Shown: piece by piece, positions 61,349 to 64,000 of the stretch | Layout: each line of letters starts with the position of its first letter | Position numbering within the stretch: position 1 is the first letter of the stretch | Assembly: GCA_014360015.1 (NCBI GenBank) | Contig: JACIYJ010000011.1 | Coordinates: 1-64,000 of the forward strand | Origin: Candidatus Aminicenantota bacterium | Lineage (GTDB): Bacteria > Acidobacteriota > Aminicenantia > Aminicenantales > Saccharicenantaceae | Reading direction: 5' to 3' | DNA: 64,000 nt | The notes under the pieces: model-generated | What the model was told of the DNA's origin: nothing | The model's database searches: none | Seen by the model: the letters and a program-made list of their open reading frames with translations, nothing else | Made by a program: the position numbers and the translations under genes

Positions 61349-62407
61349 TCATCCTTCAGTGATTTCTCTTCTGATGTATGTGACCACGTTCGGCAGTCCG
61401 ATATCTCCAGGACAGACCCGGGCACAGCGACCGCAGCCTACGCAGCCGGGCCGCAGATATTTTTTTGATTGAGAATAAGAAAGCTTGCAGAAAAATCTCT
61501 TGTTACGGCGGTCTTCAACTGGTTTTCTGGGATTATGGTCTCCGGCCATTTTGGTGTAGCCTTCAAAAGAACAGGAATCCCAGGTGCGGACGCGGTAAGT
61601 GTCGCCAGTCTTGGAGTTGACATCTTCTATGTTGAAGCAGGAACAGGTCGGACAGACAAAAGAACAGGCCCCACACTCAAAACACTGATTGCCGATGTAC
61701 TCCCAGACTTCCGGCTTAATAAAGCCTGTAGTCAATCTGTTGGTGGCTCTGGAAATCCAGGCTTTATTCTCAAGGGCAAATCGGTCGAAAGAAGAAATGG
61801 AGTCATCGATAATCTTCTGCCTGAGCTCAGAAGCTTCAGGTCCAGCTTCTTTCAGCCCGAGTTCTTCTGCCAGCTTCTGCCCCTTCTTTGATCCACAATT
61901 CACTATATAACCCTCTCCGGTAAAAGTTAAATCCAGATCATAGCCTTCCTTGGCTCCCGGCCCGCTATCGGTGCAAACACAAAAACACTGAGGGAAAGGA
62001 CGGACACAGGTGTTAGAAATTATGAAAAGTTTTTTCCGGTGCTCTAAATAAACTTCATCCACAAATTCCTGGCCTAAGAAAAATCTATCTAAGCAGAGCA
62101 GCCCAGTAAGATCACAGGCTCTGATTCCCACCAAAGCTTTGGGCTCAAGAAGGTTAATCCTTTCAATGACTGCCTTTTTTGACCGGTGATCATAGCGATA
62201 TTTCAAAATTTCTTCAAAATGTGGGAACAGAATGAATTTAGGCGGGTTGTAAGGAATCGAGGCCTGAAGGTCAAGGTCAGATAGGTTTTCCAGCCAGTCA
62301 AAAATCACCTCGCCCGAAACCTCATCCCGTCTGGGACCAAATATCCGGTAATCTTTGGCTAACTTTTTTACCAGTTGCTCTAACTGATTTTTTTCCAGCC
62401 AGTACAT
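61349..62407 (-). CDS. hydB: 4Fe-4S dicluster protein (HydB-like sulfhydrogenase beta)
   Basis: This subunit has two ferredoxin-type clusters near its C-terminus, CFECGACSFVCPTCSC and CVGCGRCARVCP, after a long N-terminal domain with further cysteines (RACDL, CFCVC) that resembles HydB of sulfhydrogenases and the anaerobic sulfite reductase A family. It would wire HydG to the hydrogenase or dehydrogenase. I use the ATG at 62407, with GGAG six bases upstream; a GTG at 62425 overlaps the previous stop. Confidence 0.88.
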   Translation of the reverse strand: MYWLEKNQLEQLVKKLAKDYRIFGPRRDEVSGEVIFDWLENLSDLDLQASIPYNPPKFILFPHFEEILKYRYDHRSKKAVIERINLLEPKALVGIRACDLTGLLCLDRFFLGQEFVDEVYLEHRKKLFIISNTCVRPFPQCFCVCTDSGPGAKEGYDLDLTFTGEGYIVNCGSKKGQKLAEELGLKEAGPEASELRQKIIDDSISSFDRFALENKAWISRATNRLTTGFIKPEVWEYIGNQCFECGACSFVCPTCSCFNIEDVNSKTGDTYRVRTWDSCSFEGYTKMAGDHNPRKPVEDRRNKRFFCKLSYSQSKKYLRPGCVGCGRCARVCPGDIGLPNVVTYIRREITEG

Positions 62408-62421
62408 TTTCTTCTCCACTT

Positions 62422-64000
62422 TCACTCCACCTTCTCCAGCCGCACCGGCAAGAAGAATTCTTCATTTTTTTCCAGATCAGCCACCTGGCGATGGAGGAAC
62501 TCAGGTATCATCTCGTCGATAAAGTAAGGAATGTAAAGCATGCCAGGAAGGATATCAGGAGAAATACGAACCGCCAGCTTAATTTCAGCAGCTTCAGAAA
62601 CTACGCGGACCTGCTGTTTTTCCCGAAGTCCGAGTCGCCGGGCCTCTTCTTCAGAAATTTCCACAAAGCCTTTGGGATAGAGGAGCAAGAGAGCATTGTA
62701 TTCGCGCTTAGGAATAAAGGTTTTTTTCATTATCGAGTTCTGATGCCAGAAATAATTACTCCGGCCAACGACCAATTTAAGAGGATACTGGTCTTTCTCC
62801 TGAAGGCGCGGAAGAAACGCCAGCTTTTCGTCTTGGTTGAGGATGAAGCAAAATCGCCGGGACATTTCTTCGGCTAAAAGAGAATCAGTTCCAGAAGGGT
62901 GTTGTTCGTCACAGGGCCACTTCAAGCCCCAGCCTGTTCGGAGCTTTCCGTAAGTTATACCGGCATACTGCGGGACAACCCGGTTAATTTCAGTCATAAC
63001 CTCTTCGGCTGAGCGATAAGTCCAATTATGACCGAGAGCCTTAGCCATCAGGGTCAGGATTTCCCAGAGCGGCCGGGACTCAGCCGGAGGTTCAACTTTT
63101 TTCTGACTCAACTGAACCCGTCTTTCACAATTGGTATAGGTGCCGTCGCTTTCAACGTAAGTGGTCAGGGGGAAAATGACATTGGCCAGTCGGGCAAAAG
63201 CGTTTTCGTAAGCACCGAAATAGACCACCAGATCCAGCTCTTTTATTTTCTTAACGTTCCGGATGATTTCTTCATCGTGGTCAACCACAAAAAGTACCCG
63301 GCAGGAGCTATCGTCAGAGAGGCAGGCACTGACACTCTTCCCCGGGATGGGGTTGAGCTTAATCTGCCAGTGTTCTTCCAGTCTCTTCCAGGCGGCTTTA
63401 TCTTCGACAGAAAAATAACCTGGCAGGAAAGCCGGAGAAACTCCCATGTCGTAGCTTCCCAGAAGGTTACTGATTCCAGTGACCGGATTTATCCCACAAT
63501 CGGGACGGCCCAACTTCCCAGCTAATAGATACAGGTTGAAGAGCGCAGCCATGGTCCGGTGGTCGAGACTCTGGATGCCGGTGGCATAAAAGGCATAAGC
63601 TGATTCAGCTTCAGCCATTTTTAAAGCCACAGTTCTTATTAGTTCAATTTCCACCCCGGTGAGGTGGGCTATCTCTTGGAGACTTAAAGATTCCAGATAC
63701 TTCAGGAATTTCTCGCTGCCTTCGGTGTATCTGGAAATAAAGTCCGCAGCGATTCTACCTTCATCCACCAGAACCTTGGCCATGGCCTCGAGCAGCCGGG
63801 AAGCAGTTCCTGGCTCCGGCCGAAGATGAATCTGACTAAGCTTAGCCATCTGAGTTTTTCTGGCGGAGATGGTCACCAGCTCGGCTCCAGCCCGATGGGC
63901 GTAATGGATTTCGCTGGCAATTATCGGATTCTGTTTGGTAAGATCCCCACCGACCACCAGAATAAAATCAGCCTGCCTCAATCTTTCCATTGAACCCAGC
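62422..64000 (-). CDS. Molybdopterin oxidoreductase, formate dehydrogenase-like (5' truncated by window edge)
   Basis: The visible 526 codons are the C-terminal part of a molybdopterin/tungstopterin enzyme. AELVTISARK and RPEPGTASRLLEAMAKVL match the FdhF-type second dinucleotide domain, then a long middle region and a C-terminal molybdopterin-binding domain (PLKLVVGRSNYFWHQNSIMKK). The catalytic Cys/Sec and N-terminal 4Fe-4S part lie beyond the right edge, so formate specificity is inferred from this hydrogenase operon. A nitrate reductase-like or NuoG-like protein would be the main alternatives. Confidence 0.8.
   Translation of the reverse strand, partial: LGSMERLRQADFILVVGGDLTKQNPIIASEIHYAHRAGAELVTISARKTQMAKLSQIHLRPEPGTASRLLEAMAKVLVDEGRIAADFISRYTEGSEKFLKYLESLSLQEIAHLTGVEIELIRTVALKMAEAESAYAFYATGIQSLDHRTMAALFNLYLLAGKLGRPDCGINPVTGISNLLGSYDMGVSPAFLPGYFSVEDKAAWKRLEEHWQIKLNPIPGKSVSACLSDDSSCRVLFVVDHDEEIIRNVKKIKELDLVVYFGAYENAFARLANVIFPLTTYVESDGTYTNCERRVQLSQKKVEPPAESRPLWEILTLMAKALGHNWTYRSAEEVMTEINRVVPQYAGITYGKLRTGWGLKWPCDEQHPSGTDSLLAEEMSRRFCFILNQDEKLAFLPRLQEKDQYPLKLVVGRSNYFWHQNSIMKKTFIPKREYNALLLLYPKGFVEISEEEARRLGLREKQQVRVVSEAAEIKLAVRISPDILPGMLYIPYFIDEMIPEFLHRQVADLEKNEEFFLPVRLEKVE

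Noticed and set aside
1..64000. CRISPR arrays, prophage, integrons or insertion sequences
   Set aside because: I found no regularly spaced direct repeats, transposase motifs or phage structural genes; the single tyrosine recombinase is a chromosomal Xer type.

Overview
This 64 kb window is ordinary chromosome of a Gram-negative (diderm), probably strictly anaerobic bacterium. The diderm signs are two TolC-type channels, an RND pump, a LolA carrier, a TonB-dependent receptor and many secreted or lipid-anchored TPR proteins. The anaerobic sign is a formate dehydrogenase plus membrane [NiFe]-hydrogenase operon. A GWxTD-domain lipoprotein, a carboxypeptidase-regulatory-like/TonB receptor and the FDH-hydrogenase operon together look like Candidatus Aminicenantes (OP8) or a related Acidobacteria-side lineage. 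That placement is inference from gene content, not proven. I saw no CRISPR array, transposase, integron or prophage. Most genes have good Shine-Dalgarno sites, and several promoters match the sigma-70 consensus.

Layout. 1-5.4 kb: a cut-off gene end, a D-2-hydroxyacid dehydrogenase, a DDAH/arginine-deiminase-like enzyme, a secreted amidohydrolase and an SQR-like flavoprotein. 5.5-10.9 kb (minus strand): TolC, two glycosyltransferases, a GNAT acyltransferase and an enolase-superfamily N-acylamino-acid racemase. 11-16.7 kb (minus): tsaD, mtnA, a TPR lipoprotein, an unknown protein and lepA. 17-21.4 kb (plus): tatA, a ROK sugar kinase and a large TonB-type receptor. 21.4-25.3 kb: GWxTD lipoprotein, a B12-radical SAM enzyme placed directly behind tRNA-Leu(CAG), and a bacterial eRF1-like (baeRF) protein with a zinc ribbon. 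25.4-34.1 kb: a LamG/FN3-like/metallophosphoesterase, then a TetR-controlled tripartite RND efflux operon. 34.2-41.5 kb: XerC/D recombinase, an MBL hydrolase, a small protein overlapping AMMECR1, a TPR protein, and an operon of LolA, ECF sigma factor, anti-sigma factor and a bactofilin-like membrane protein. 41.5-45.1 kb (minus): rplM-rpsI-rpsB-tsf-pyrH-frr. 45.2-50.7 kb: rhomboid protease, TPR lipoprotein, der, a GerMN protein, an amidase and tmRNA.

50.9-64 kb is one long, tightly overlapping minus-strand operon that starts beyond the right edge. Its order is molybdopterin formate-dehydrogenase-like subunit (partial), HydB-like iron-sulfur protein, HydG-like flavin/NAD(P) protein, hydrogenase maturation protease, NuoL-like ion-pump subunit, NuoC-NuoD-like hydrogenase large subunit with all four Ni-Fe cysteines, NuoH-like membrane subunit, ferredoxin subunit and NuoB-like small subunit. 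A response regulator, a Cache-like sensor kinase and a receiver-kinase hybrid follow. It reads as a formate hydrogenlyase carrying an extra NAD(P) diaphorase module and its own signalling genes, and it is the most interesting system here. The hybrid kinase has an in-frame amber codon just before its last conserved motif.
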